6,968 nt of DNA from Hydrogenothermaceae bacterium (GTDB taxonomy: Bacteria; Aquificota; Aquificia; Aquificales; Hydrogenothermaceae). The stretch spans positions 1 to 6,968 of the forward strand of contig WFXI01000189.1 in the NCBI GenBank assembly GCA_015490675.1. The letters run 5' to 3'. Below are positions 1 through 5,536 of the stretch, in pieces (position 1 is the stretch's first letter; each line of letters opens with the position of its first letter). A model generated the notes under the pieces. That model was not told the origin of the DNA and ran no database searches. It saw only the letters and a program-made list of their open reading frames with translations. The position numbers were made by a program, and so were the translations under genes.

Positions 1-148
1 AAGGGTCTATAGAAGGACTATCAGGTTCTTCTATAGTTAAACTTTCTACAGTTTTCATACATGGGTCTATTTTGTAGAATACAAAATCATGTGAAATATT
101 AAAAATAAAGCCTATTAGTAAGATAGCAAAAATTAACTTTTTCAGCAT
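1..148 (-). CDS. Exported or membrane-anchored hypothetical protein (5' part only)
   Basis: The first 49 codons of a minus-strand gene are open from an ATG at 148 to the window edge. The product begins MLKKLIFAILLIGFIFNIS, a lysine pair followed by about 14 hydrophobic residues, which is the form of a signal peptide or N-terminal membrane anchor. After it come a short aromatic stretch, one cysteine (residue 30, not in a lipobox) and an acidic, proline-containing segment in which I-D-P occurs twice. No family is recognisable from so little sequence. No good Shine-Dalgarno motif precedes the ATG, but a perfect TATAAT lies at 157-162 on the same strand, so the message may start within a base or two of the ATG. 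The gene diverges from the AdoMet synthetase gene. A different start inside the ORF is possible but would remove the signal-like segment. Confidence 0.6.
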   Translation of the reverse strand, partial: MLKKLIFAILLIGFIFNISHDFVFYKIDPCMKTVESLTIEEPDSPSIDP

Positions 149-156
149 AGTATTTT

Positions 157-162
157 ATTATA
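157..162 (-). promoter_or_regulatory. Candidate -10 box for the leftward hypothetical gene
   Basis: The minus strand reads TATAAT here, a perfect match to the bacterial -10 consensus. No convincing -35 hexamer is visible 16-18 nt upstream. The usual spacing to a transcription start would place it at about 149-150, immediately before the ATG at 148. The region is very AT-rich, so a chance match is possible. Confidence 0.4.
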
Positions 163-180
163 TATTGAAAATCGAAATTT

Positions 181-198
181 ACATAAAAAAGTTTATGT
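181..198. repeat. Perfect 7-bp inverted repeat between divergent genes
   Basis: ACATAAA (181-187) and TTTATGT (192-198) are exact reverse complements separated by 4 nt (AAAG). The repeat sits between the leftward hypothetical gene and the AdoMet synthetase gene, and its right arm touches the candidate -35 of the latter. It could be a dyad operator for a regulator of one or both genes. It is not followed by a T-run, so it is not a terminator. AT-rich intergenic DNA produces such repeats by chance fairly often. Confidence 0.35.
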
Positions 199-226
199 TG
201 TAAATAAGTAAGAAATATATTATTCT
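198..226 (+). promoter_or_regulatory. Candidate sigma-70-type promoter for the AdoMet synthetase gene
   Basis: TTGTAA (198-203) and TATTCT (221-226) are separated by 17 nt; each matches the consensus hexamer at four of six positions. Transcription from here would give a leader of roughly 30 nt, too short for a SAM riboswitch, and none is visible. The match is modest and the DNA is AT-rich. Confidence 0.35.
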
Positions 227-251
227 AATTATTTAATTAAAATTTCCGTTT

Positions 252-257
252 GGAGGT
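252..257 (+). promoter_or_regulatory. Shine-Dalgarno site that fixes a TTG start for the AdoMet synthetase
   Basis: GGAGGT lies 6 nt before the TTG at 264-266. This strong ribosome-binding site at ideal spacing, and the lack of an upstream in-frame ATG with a comparable site, support TTG as the true start codon. Confidence 0.75.
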
Positions 258-263
258 AATAGA

Positions 264-1466
264 TTGGCAAACATTGCTATTGGAACTTTAGATTTTCCAA
301 AAGTTAGTGAACAACCTGTTGAAATTGTAGAAAGAAAAGGAACTGGTCATCCAGATACAATTTGTGATGCTTTAGGAGAAGAACTTTCTATAGCTTTATC
401 TGAGCTTTATATAAAAGAATGTGGTGCAATAATGCACCATAATGTTGATAAAGCTTTGCTGATTGGTGGAATTGCAGACCCTCAGTTTGGTGGCGGGAAA
501 ATTATTTCTCCAATAGAAATATATCTAACTGGTAGAGCTATTAATGAATTAAATGGTAAAAGGCTTCCTGTTGAAGAACTGGCAATAGAAACAGCTCATA
601 AATGGATACAGGAAAATATACCAAATTTAGATATAGCAAACCATGTGATTATATATCCTAAAATAAAACCAGGAAGTAAAGACCTTGTAGAACTTTTTGA
701 AAGATTTCAATTAAAAGGTGAAATTCCTCTTGCTAACGATACATCATTTGGAACTGGCTATGCTCCTTTTGATGATGTAGAAACAATAGTTTATGAACTT
801 GAAAGAGCTTTAAACAATAAAGATTTCAAAAAAGACCATCCATATGTTGGTGAAGATATAAAAATAATGGGTGTTAGAAACGGAGATAATATAAGAATTA
901 CTATAGCTATGGCTTTTGTTGATAAATATGTGAAAGATTTAAAGGATTACATAGAGAAAAAAGAAATTGTTCAAAACTATGCTTATTCACTGGCTCAAAA
1001 ATTAACAAATAAGCATGTGGATGTATTTTTAAATACCGCTGATGATGAAGAAAATGGGTCTGTATATATAACTGTAACTGGAACTTCTGCAGAAGCAGGA
1101 GACGATGGAGAAATAGGAAGAGGTAACAGGGTTAATGGTTTAATTACTCCATACAGACCTATGAGTTTAGAAGCTGCAGCTGGTAAAAATCCAGTTTCTC
1201 ACATTGGAAAAATTTATAACACAGCTGCTATGGATATGGCAGAAAGAATCGTAAAGGAAATTGAAGAAGTAGAAGAAGCTTATGTTTATCTTGTTAGCCA
1301 GATTGGAAAACCAATCACAGAACCTCAAGTTTGTGATGTAAAATTAAGAACTTCCAAAGACATAAAAGGTATTGAAGAACAGGTTAGAAAAATTGCTCAG
1401 GAAGAAATAGATAAATTACCTGAAACCTGGAAAAAATTCTTACAAAGACATTTCAGATTATACTAA
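264..1466 (+). CDS. mat: Archaeal-type S-adenosylmethionine synthetase (methionine adenosyltransferase)
   Basis: This enzyme makes S-adenosylmethionine from methionine and ATP in the cytoplasm, releasing phosphate and diphosphate. The 400-residue product matches the archaeal-type family (AdoMet_Synthase, PF01941) in length and motifs, and is not like typical bacterial MetK. Near the N-terminus is ERKGTGHPDTICD (residues 23-35, with the GTGHPD nucleotide-binding motif). M-H-H-N-V-D-K follows at 57-63. The centre has the N-D-T-S-F-G-T-G-Y segment at 158-166. The C-terminal third has TGTSAEAGDDGEIGRGNR (272-289) and AAAGKNPVSHIGKIYN (304-319). Translation starts at a TTG preceded by GGAGGT. The gene appears monocistronic: it has its own candidate promoter and ends in an intrinsic terminator. 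Archaeal-type enzymes are known in Aquificota, so this probably is the cell's housekeeping enzyme, although a separate bacterial MetK elsewhere cannot be excluded. Confidence 0.96.
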   Translation: MANIAIGTLDFPKVSEQPVEIVERKGTGHPDTICDALGEELSIALSELYIKECGAIMHHNVDKALLIGGIADPQFGGGKIISPIEIYLTGRAINELNGKRLPVEELAIETAHKWIQENIPNLDIANHVIIYPKIKPGSKDLVELFERFQLKGEIPLANDTSFGTGYAPFDDVETIVYELERALNNKDFKKDHPYVGEDIKIMGVRNGDNIRITIAMAFVDKYVKDLKDYIEKKEIVQNYAYSLAQKLTNKHVDVFLNTADDEENGSVYITVTGTSAEAGDDGEIGRGNRVNGLITPYRPMSLEAAAGKNPVSHIGKIYNTAAMDMAERIVKEIEEVEEAYVYLVSQIGKPITEPQVCDVKLRTSKDIKGIEEQVRKIAQEEIDKLPETWKKFLQRHFRLY

Positions 1467-1616
1467 TATATCTATATGCTTAACAGTAGGGGTTTTTATT
1501 TTAACCCCTTCTTTTTCTTTTTTTATCTTAGCCTTCTTTAATCGTTTTAAAAGTTTAATTCTCCTTTCTCTTTCGCTTATAGGATAAACTGGCTTTACAT
1601 TTTCAATATAAAACAT
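1458..1616 (-). CDS. Small basic hypothetical protein, 52 residues, downstream of the YajR-like gene
   Basis: An ATG at 1616 opens a 52-codon minus-strand frame ending in TAA at 1458-1460. The product starts MFYIENVKPVYPISERERR and continues as a lysine- and arginine-rich helix-like stretch (residues 14-40), ending in VKHIDILV. The ordered aromatic/proline N-terminus, the charged middle and the hydrophobic C-terminus look like a real protein more than random translation. An in-frame stop lies just upstream, so the start is not further out, but the ribosome-binding site is weak (GGA, 9 nt before the ATG). It begins 37 nt after the stop of the transporter gene on the same strand, which suggests a shared transcript. 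Its last 9 nt overlap the end of the convergent AdoMet synthetase gene. I do not recognise the family; the basic middle could bind nucleic acid or a partner protein. Confidence 0.5.
   Translation of the reverse strand: MFYIENVKPVYPISERERRIKLLKRLKKAKIKKEKEGVKIKTPTVKHIDILV
1488..1527 (+). terminator. Intrinsic terminator of the AdoMet synthetase gene
   Basis: AGGGGTT (1488-1494) pairs with AACCCCT (1503-1509) around an 8-nt T/A loop, followed directly by a T-rich tract (1509-1524) interrupted only by two C's. The stem is the strongest G+C patch in the neighbourhood and starts 21 nt after the stop codon. On the minus strand no T-run follows the stem, so it should act in the plus direction only. 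The element lies wholly inside the small convergent ORF at 1458-1616. Confidence 0.8.
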
Positions 1617-1653
1617 TTTAGGTTATCCAATACTTAAGCTTGTAAGTTTAAAA

Positions 1654-2844
1654 TTAAGCTTTTTTCTTTGGTATATCAAGGGTTAAAACAAGTAACAGCC
1701 ATAAAACTGTTATAACTCCAAGGAATAGAAATACTAATTTCTCGCTAATTCCCATTAAAAATCCTGCTACTGCACCACCAACGAAAGCTCCTAAAAACTG
1801 TGCAGTATTAAATACCCCTGAAGCGGTCCCTTTTAAATGTTTTGGTGCATATTTACTCATTAAAGAAGGCATAATAGGTTCAAGCATCATAAATCCTGAA
1901 AAGTATATAATTACAGCCAATACTGACAATACAAATGAATTTTCAAACTCCGCGAAAAGTCCAAAAGAAAGAAGCAATATTATTATTGCTATAACTTTTA
2001 CTTCTTTTATTAAACCTTTCTTTTCTGCAATTATTGTAGAAGGAACCATTATAGTTAATCCTACTAAAAACATAACAAGGTAAATTTTCCAAATGTTAGA
2101 AACATCTATAAATTTAGACAAAATTATTGGAGAAACTGTAAACATTGCAGTTAATCCCATATGAAGTGTAAACATTCCAAAATCCATTTTTAAAAGATTT
2201 TTATCTCTTAAAACAGTACCTAAATACGAACTTGTAAACTCAGCATCTTCGTGGTGAATTATCTGTTTAGGTCTAGGAATTCCCCAGAGGATATAAGGAA
2301 CAGATATCAACGCTAAAATCCCTGTAAATACAAATACTCCACCAAGTCCAAAATGAGAAGCTATCCACGGGCCTAAAACCATTCCAAACGCAAAAGCCAT
2401 TCCAATAGAAGCTCCAATTGTAGCCATTGCCCTTGTTCTAATTTCTTCTCTTGTAAGGTCTGCAATTAACGCAATAACTACAGAAGAAACTGCTCCCATA
2501 CCTTGTAAAAATCTACCAACTATAAGCAGGTGTATATTTTGTTCATAAGAAGCATATGCAGCTAGAAATGATCCTAAAATAAATACTATAGTTGAAAATA
2601 GTAAAATAGGAATTCTTCCATATTTATCACTTAATAAACCATACGGTATCTGGAAAAATGCTTGTGTCAAACCATATGCTCCAATAGCTAGACCTACTAA
2701 AAATGAAGTAGCTTCTGGAAATTTTGAAGCATAAATAGATAAAACAGGTAAAACTAGAAATAATCCAAGCATTCTAAGGGAAAATACACCTGCTAAACCA
2801 AGTGTTGCTTTCTTTTCCTCAGGGGTAAAATCTTTATCTATCAA
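1654..2844 (-). CDS. YajR-like major facilitator superfamily transporter lacking a C-terminal soluble domain
   Basis: A 396-residue, 12-helix inner-membrane transporter, probably a proton-driven efflux carrier. The N-terminal half strongly resembles Escherichia coli YajR: S-L-R-M-L-G-L-F-L-V-L-P-V-L in helix 1 (22-35), then G-L-T-Q-A-F-F-Q-I-P-Y-G-L-L-S-D (58-73). Motif A is GLLSDKYGR (69-77). Motif B arginine is R111 in VGRFLQGMGA. An antiporter-type motif C segment, GMVLGPW, is at 154-160. The central cytoplasmic loop lies around 190-215. YajR of E. coli is about 454 residues and ends in a soluble YAM domain; this protein stops after the last helix with a short IPKKKA tail, so that domain is absent. 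The start is TTG at 2842-2844 with AAGGAG upstream. It has its own promoter, diverges from the CcsA-family gene, and probably carries the small basic ORF downstream on its transcript. Substrate is unknown. Confidence 0.88.
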   Translation of the reverse strand: MIDKDFTPEEKKATLGLAGVFSLRMLGLFLVLPVLSIYASKFPEATSFLVGLAIGAYGLTQAFFQIPYGLLSDKYGRIPILLFSTIVFILGSFLAAYASYEQNIHLLIVGRFLQGMGAVSSVVIALIADLTREEIRTRAMATIGASIGMAFAFGMVLGPWIASHFGLGGVFVFTGILALISVPYILWGIPRPKQIIHHEDAEFTSSYLGTVLRDKNLLKMDFGMFTLHMGLTAMFTVSPIILSKFIDVSNIWKIYLVMFLVGLTIMVPSTIIAEKKGLIKEVKVIAIIILLLSFGLFAEFENSFVLSVLAVIIYFSGFMMLEPIMPSLMSKYAPKHLKGTASGVFNTAQFLGAFVGGAVAGFLMGISEKLVFLFLGVITVLWLLLVLTLDIPKKKA

Positions 2845-2854
2845 TGTTTATTAT

Positions 2855-2860
2855 CTCCTT
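2855..2860 (-). promoter_or_regulatory. Shine-Dalgarno site supporting a TTG start for the YajR-like gene
   Basis: The minus strand reads AAGGAG here, 10 nt before TTG at 2844-2842. No ATG or GTG in frame lies nearer. This decides the unusual TTG start, although 10 nt is at the long end of normal spacing. Confidence 0.6.
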
Positions 2861-2887
2861 GCTAATTTTATATTTAACTTTTAAAAT
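2859..2887 (+). promoter_or_regulatory. Candidate promoter for the CcsA-family gene
   Basis: TTGCTA (2859-2864, four of six to consensus) is followed after 17 nt by TAAAAT (2882-2887, five of six). The predicted leader to the ATG at 2934 is about 40 nt. The -10 box overlaps by two bases the -10 box of the opposing YajR-like gene promoter. Confidence 0.45.
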
Positions 2888-2894
2888 TATAGCA
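2886..2894 (-). promoter_or_regulatory. Extended -10 promoter for the YajR-like gene
   Basis: The minus strand reads TGCTATAAT, a perfect TATAAT with the TG of an extended -10 element. The -35 region is weak, which is usual for extended -10 promoters. The predicted leader to the TTG at 2844 is about 35 nt. Confidence 0.5.
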
Positions 2895-2933
2895 CACAGG
2901 CTTTTTAAGCTAACTTGAGGAAAATAATAAAAA

Positions 2934-3737
2934 ATGGACATAAAAATATTACTTATATTAATACTTCTTTCTTATTTTGTTTCATCTATAGGATTTTGGG
3001 TTTATATATTTACGAAACAGCAAAAAGGTCTAAAAATAGGATTTTCGTTTTTTGGATTAGCATTTTTACTTCAAATTATATATATAGGCTATTCTGATTA
3101 TAAAATTAAGTCATTTGCATTAGCTTCAGAAGAAAATCTTCCACTATTGCTTGCACTTGTTATTGGGGGAATTTTTTATGGTTTTTCTTTGAAGTATAAA
3201 AAACAGCTTAAAGACTTTGGCTCAATATTTGCTCCAATAAATGTATTTTTAGTTGCTTTAGTCCTACCTAATACAGAAAAATTAGAAACTGCTACAAATA
3301 ATATTTGGTTTATCTTACATATACTTTTCTCTATAATTGCCTACGCTTTTATATTAGCTTCTACAGTAGTGGCAATTATTTATATTCTTACAGAAAGGGA
3401 TTTAAAAAGAAAAAAACTAAATTCCTTTTTTGTTTCTAAATTTTCTTCATCTTTAGCAACTTTACAGGATATTGAGTATAAATCTAATGCTTTGGCATTT
3501 ATCTTTTTGAGCTTAGCATTAATTGCTTCCTCTGTTTGGTCTAGTGTTTATCTTGGAAAGCACTGGATATGGGATATAAAGCAAATAGCTCTTTCTGTTT
3601 TATGGGTAATATATGGTTTACTTCTTCATCTTAGAATAATTAATCATTACAAAGGTAAAAAATTTTCTTATTTAACTGTTTTAGCAAGTTTTGTCGCATT
3701 AATTGCTTTCTGGATAATTAAACATCCAACCTATTAG
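2934..3737 (+). CDS. CcsA/HemX/YpjD-family membrane protein (cytochrome c assembly type)
   Basis: A 267-residue integral membrane protein with about eight predicted helices (near 3-25, 35-52, 69-86, 95-112, 124-152, 186-207, 216-237 and 244-263). It matches the cytochrome c assembly protein family (PF01578). A short W-I-W-D motif (211-214) follows G-K-H in the loop between helices 6 and 7, and candidate haem-ligand histidines lie at H129 and H232 (L-H-L-R). In the family such residues hold haem at the outer face for delivery to apocytochrome c in system II. The protein is shorter than full CcsA/ResC (above 300) and close in length to HemX and YpjD, so it may be one of these rather than the synthetase itself; no CcsB/ResB or hemA gene is beside it. 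GAGGA at 2917-2921 precedes the ATG by 12 nt. It ends convergently, overlapping the hydrolase gene by 4 nt. Confidence 0.8.
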   Translation: MDIKILLILILLSYFVSSIGFWVYIFTKQQKGLKIGFSFFGLAFLLQIIYIGYSDYKIKSFALASEENLPLLLALVIGGIFYGFSLKYKKQLKDFGSIFAPINVFLVALVLPNTEKLETATNNIWFILHILFSIIAYAFILASTVVAIIYILTERDLKRKKLNSFFVSKFSSSLATLQDIEYKSNALAFIFLSLALIASSVWSSVYLGKHWIWDIKQIALSVLWVIYGLLLHLRIINHYKGKKFSYLTVLASFVALIAFWIIKHPTY

Positions 3738-4477
3738 TATTCCATCTTTATTTTTTTTCTGACTCTGTAAACTTCGTTAAGGTTTATATCTGCTTCAATA
3801 ATACCCTCTTCATTGTCTAAATATGCTAATTTTTCTCCCCACGGTGAGTATATTGCAGAGCTTCCAGCATAGCTAACTTTCCCAATTTTTCCTGTTGTAT
3901 CACTTAAAATTAGAAAAGATTGTGTTTCTATTGCTCTAGCTTTTGATAAAGTTTCTAAATGTTCTTTCCTAGAAAGTCCCCATTGGGCTGGGACAAGAAG
4001 AATTTCAACTCCTTTTTTCCTATAGGTATATGAAATATTTGGATATCTAAGCTCAAAACAAATCATTATTCCTAAGTTTCCAGCTGTAGTTTCAGCTATT
4101 TCAAAGTTATTTTTACCTGCTTTAAAGTATTTATCTTCTCCTGTTGGCGTAAAAAGTTTTGCTTTTGCTCTTTTAAAGGTTATTTCTCCATTGTCTATAA
4201 CAAAAGCTCTGTTATATATTCCATATCTATTTTTTTCTGGAACAGTTCCACTGATAACTAAACTTTTTTCTCTAGAAAGTTTCTTCAATAGTTTATAAAC
4301 TTTTGGAGTTTCTTTAGAATGTTTCTCTAAATTCTCATTATCAAATCCACAGGTAAACATTTCTGGAAGCAAAACAAGAGAGTTTTTTTCAACATAATCT
4401 AGATAAGAAAGAACTTTTTCTAGGTTTTTATCAATATTTCCAAGTTCTAAGTTCAGTTGTAATGAGTAAGCTTTCAT
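3734..4477 (-). CDS. Carbon-nitrogen hydrolase of the nitrilase superfamily, omega-amidase-like
   Basis: A cytoplasmic 247-residue hydrolase of the nitrilase/omega-amidase fold (PF00795) that cleaves non-peptide amide C-N bonds through an enzyme thioester. The catalytic triad is visible: E39 in LLPEMFTCGF, K105 in KAKLF, and nucleophile C140 in IMICFELRYP. E114 (TGEDKYFKAG) corresponds to the extra conserved glutamate, and LETLSKARAIETQ (175-187) matches the usual R-A-R-A-I-E-N-Q segment. P-E-M-F-T-x-G-F and the length resemble E. coli YafV, an omega-amidase acting on alpha-ketoglutaramate, a by-product of glutamine transamination in methionine salvage; that substrate is inferred. Family-typical H in K-x-H-L-F is K107 here, and the D of C-Y-D-L-R is E142. 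Start ATG at 4477 has AGAGGT 5 nt upstream. The gene stands alone, diverging from the toxin-antitoxin-like operon and ending in a 4-nt overlap with the CcsA-family gene. Confidence 0.88.
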   Translation of the reverse strand: MKAYSLQLNLELGNIDKNLEKVLSYLDYVEKNSLVLLPEMFTCGFDNENLEKHSKETPKVYKLLKKLSREKSLVISGTVPEKNRYGIYNRAFVIDNGEITFKRAKAKLFTPTGEDKYFKAGKNNFEIAETTAGNLGIMICFELRYPNISYTYRKKGVEILLVPAQWGLSRKEHLETLSKARAIETQSFLILSDTTGKIGKVSYAGSSAIYSPWGEKLAYLDNEEGIIEADINLNEVYRVRKKIKMEY

Positions 4478-4509
4478 ATATACCTCTTATTAGGTTTTCA
4501 AGCTTTAGA

Positions 4510-4518
4510 ATTATAACA
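4510..4518 (-). promoter_or_regulatory. Extended -10 promoter for the omega-amidase-like gene
   Basis: The minus strand reads TGTTATAAT: a perfect TATAAT preceded by the TG of an extended -10 element. No good -35 is visible. The predicted leader to the ATG at 4477 is about 26 nt. Confidence 0.5.
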
Positions 4519-4530
4519 ACTTTACTATTT

Positions 4531-4539
4531 TGATAAAAT
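4531..4539 (+). promoter_or_regulatory. Candidate extended -10 promoter of the rightward five-gene operon
   Basis: TGATAAAAT has a TG element and a -10 box matching TATAAT at five of six positions. A weak -35-like TTATAA lies 17 nt upstream of the hexamer (4511-4516). The predicted leader to the ATG at 4574 is about 28 nt. It is the only promoter-like site seen before the first gene of the overlapping gene run. Confidence 0.4.
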
Positions 4540-4573
4540 ATTTTGGTTAAATAAAAAACCTCTAGGAGAAAAA

Positions 4574-4858
4574 ATGCTCGCTACCACTATTTTAAAATAC
4601 TGGAAAATTTTACTTGCAGTAGGAATAATTTTAGCAATTGGTGCTTTATTTATTCCTAATCAAATTTTATCAAAGATTGTTGAAATGACAGGTTTCGCAA
4701 TTTTAGCCCTAACTGCTTATGTTCTAGGTTATAAAATGGCAACAGATGAAGCAGAAAAATATATAAAAGAAGAGTTTGAAAAGCTTGCTAAAAGAGATAT
4801 CAGGTATAAAGTAATGAAAGACCAGATGATAAAAGGCTTAAGGAATGTTAAAAGATAA
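4574..4858 (+). CDS. Small two-helix membrane protein, unassigned, first gene of the MNT/HEPN operon
   Basis: A 94-residue protein with two hydrophobic helices, near residues 9-28 and 35-53, joined by a tight turn (F-I-P-N-Q). A charged, helical tail follows (residues 56-94, rich in K, E, R and D), probably on the cytoplasmic side and possibly coiled-coil-forming. No catalytic motif or known family is recognised. AGGAG lies 5 nt before the ATG, so expression should be good. It is the first gene after the divergent promoter region, and its last 14 nt overlap the start of the MNT gene, which suggests translational coupling. It could anchor the downstream proteins to the membrane, act as an accessory membrane protein, or simply share the transcript; the sequence does not decide. 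Confidence 0.75.
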   Translation: MLATTILKYWKILLAVGIILAIGALFIPNQILSKIVEMTGFAILALTAYVLGYKMATDEAEKYIKEEFEKLAKRDIRYKVMKDQMIKGLRNVKR

Positions 4859-5135
4859 AAAAATTTCTTCCATAGAAGAACTAAAAGATTTTCTAATTTC
4901 ATATTGCAAAGATAAAGATGCAAAAATATATCTTTTTGGCTCAAGGGCAAAAGGCAATTCATCTATTACATCAGATATTGACATAGCTATAGAAGGTGAA
5001 AATATAGACTTTAGCTATTTAAGAGAAATTATAGAAGAAAGCAACCTACCCCAAAAAGTTGATTTAGTTAATATGAAAAATATTTCAAAGGATTTTAAAG
5101 AAGAAATAATAAAAACAGGAATTAGATGGCTTTAG
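4845..5135 (+). CDS. MNT-domain nucleotidyltransferase, MntA-type antitoxin
   Basis: A 96-residue minimal nucleotidyltransferase. L-F-G-S-R-A-K-G (30-37) followed by D-I-D (44-46) gives the exact G-S-X10-D-X-D signature (G32, S33, D44, D46). D73 in KVDLVNM is the likely third metal-binding acid, so the active site looks intact. In type VII toxin-antitoxin pairs, MntA transfers AMP groups to a tyrosine of the HEPN toxin and so silences it; that role is inferred from the adjacent HEPN gene. The start ATG lies within the end of the membrane protein gene, 8 nt after an AAAGG ribosome-binding site. Its stop overlaps the HEPN gene by 10 nt. Length is typical of the family (about 95-140). It could instead be an orphan nucleotidyltransferase with a different substrate, as the HI0073/HI0074 pair was first described. 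Confidence 0.9.
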   Translation: MLKDKKISSIEELKDFLISYCKDKDAKIYLFGSRAKGNSSITSDIDIAIEGENIDFSYLREIIEESNLPQKVDLVNMKNISKDFKEEIIKTGIRWL

Positions 5136-5536
5136 ATAAACGTTTTAATGATTTAACCAAAGCTTTTGAAAGATTAAAAGAAGGCTACAAAAAAGCTTTA
5201 GAAAATGAGGAACTTTATATATTTTTTAGAGATGCAACTATTCAAAGGTTTGAATTTACTGTAGAGATTTTATGGAAAACTATAAAAGAATTTCTAAAAC
5301 AAATTGAAGGCATAGATTGTAAATCTCCTAAAGGATGTATTAGAGAATTTTTTGCCAATGGTTACATATCAGAAGAAAAAACAAAAACTCTTTTAGAAAT
5401 GATTGATGATAGAAATTTAACTTCTCATACATACCAAGAAGAAATTGCAGAAAAAATTTTCAAAGATTTAAAAAGTTATATACCTGTAATTGAAGAAATT
5501 ATAAATACTATGGAGAAAAAGATATGTCAGACTTAG
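5126..5536 (+). CDS. HEPN-fold nucleotidyltransferase partner, HI0074/HepT-like toxin
   Basis: A 136-residue all-helical protein of the nucleotidyltransferase substrate-binding family (HI0074 type, PF08780). I-Q-R-F-E-F-T-V-E-I-L-W-K-T-I-K-E-F-L (39-57) is the family's signature helix. D-D-R-N-L-T-S-H-T-Y at 94-103 carries the R-X4-H-X-Y motif of HEPN RNases (R96, H101, Y103); Y103 is the position AMPylated in MntA/HepT pairs. With the motif intact, an active RNase toxin is possible, though HI0074-type proteins have mostly been described as substrate-binding partners, so toxicity is inferred. It follows MNT with a 10-nt overlap (AGGA 5 nt before its ATG), the fixed order of these modules, and its end overlaps the small acidic protein gene by 13 nt. 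Confidence 0.9.
   Translation: MALDKRFNDLTKAFERLKEGYKKALENEELYIFFRDATIQRFEFTVEILWKTIKEFLKQIEGIDCKSPKGCIREFFANGYISEEKTKTLLEMIDDRNLTSHTYQEEIAEKIFKDLKSYIPVIEEIINTMEKKICQT

Noticed and set aside
232..241. Palindrome TTTAATTAAA upstream of the AdoMet synthetase
   Set aside because: Made only of A and T in very AT-rich DNA, so expected by chance.
227..263. SAM riboswitch in the AdoMet synthetase leader
   Set aside because: The predicted leader is only about 30 nt and too AT-rich to form a known SAM aptamer.
1630..1661. Two AAGCTT hexamers forming an inverted repeat after the YajR-like gene
   Set aside because: The hexamer is self-complementary, the 6-bp stem does not extend, and no T-run follows on the minus strand.
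2915..3097. 60-codon plus-strand frame overlapping the CcsA-family gene
   Set aside because: It lies in another frame of a gene with clear family motifs, and its product has no recognisable features.
3711..3758. Possible terminator for the CcsA-family gene: TGGAT/ATCCA stem and a later run of eight T
   Set aside because: The stem is only 5 bp and ends over 20 nt before the T-run, which itself encodes lysines of the hydrolase on the other strand.
4729..4962. 77-codon minus-strand frame
   Set aside because: Antisense to the membrane protein and MNT genes, both of which have better support; no ribosome-binding site or family motif.
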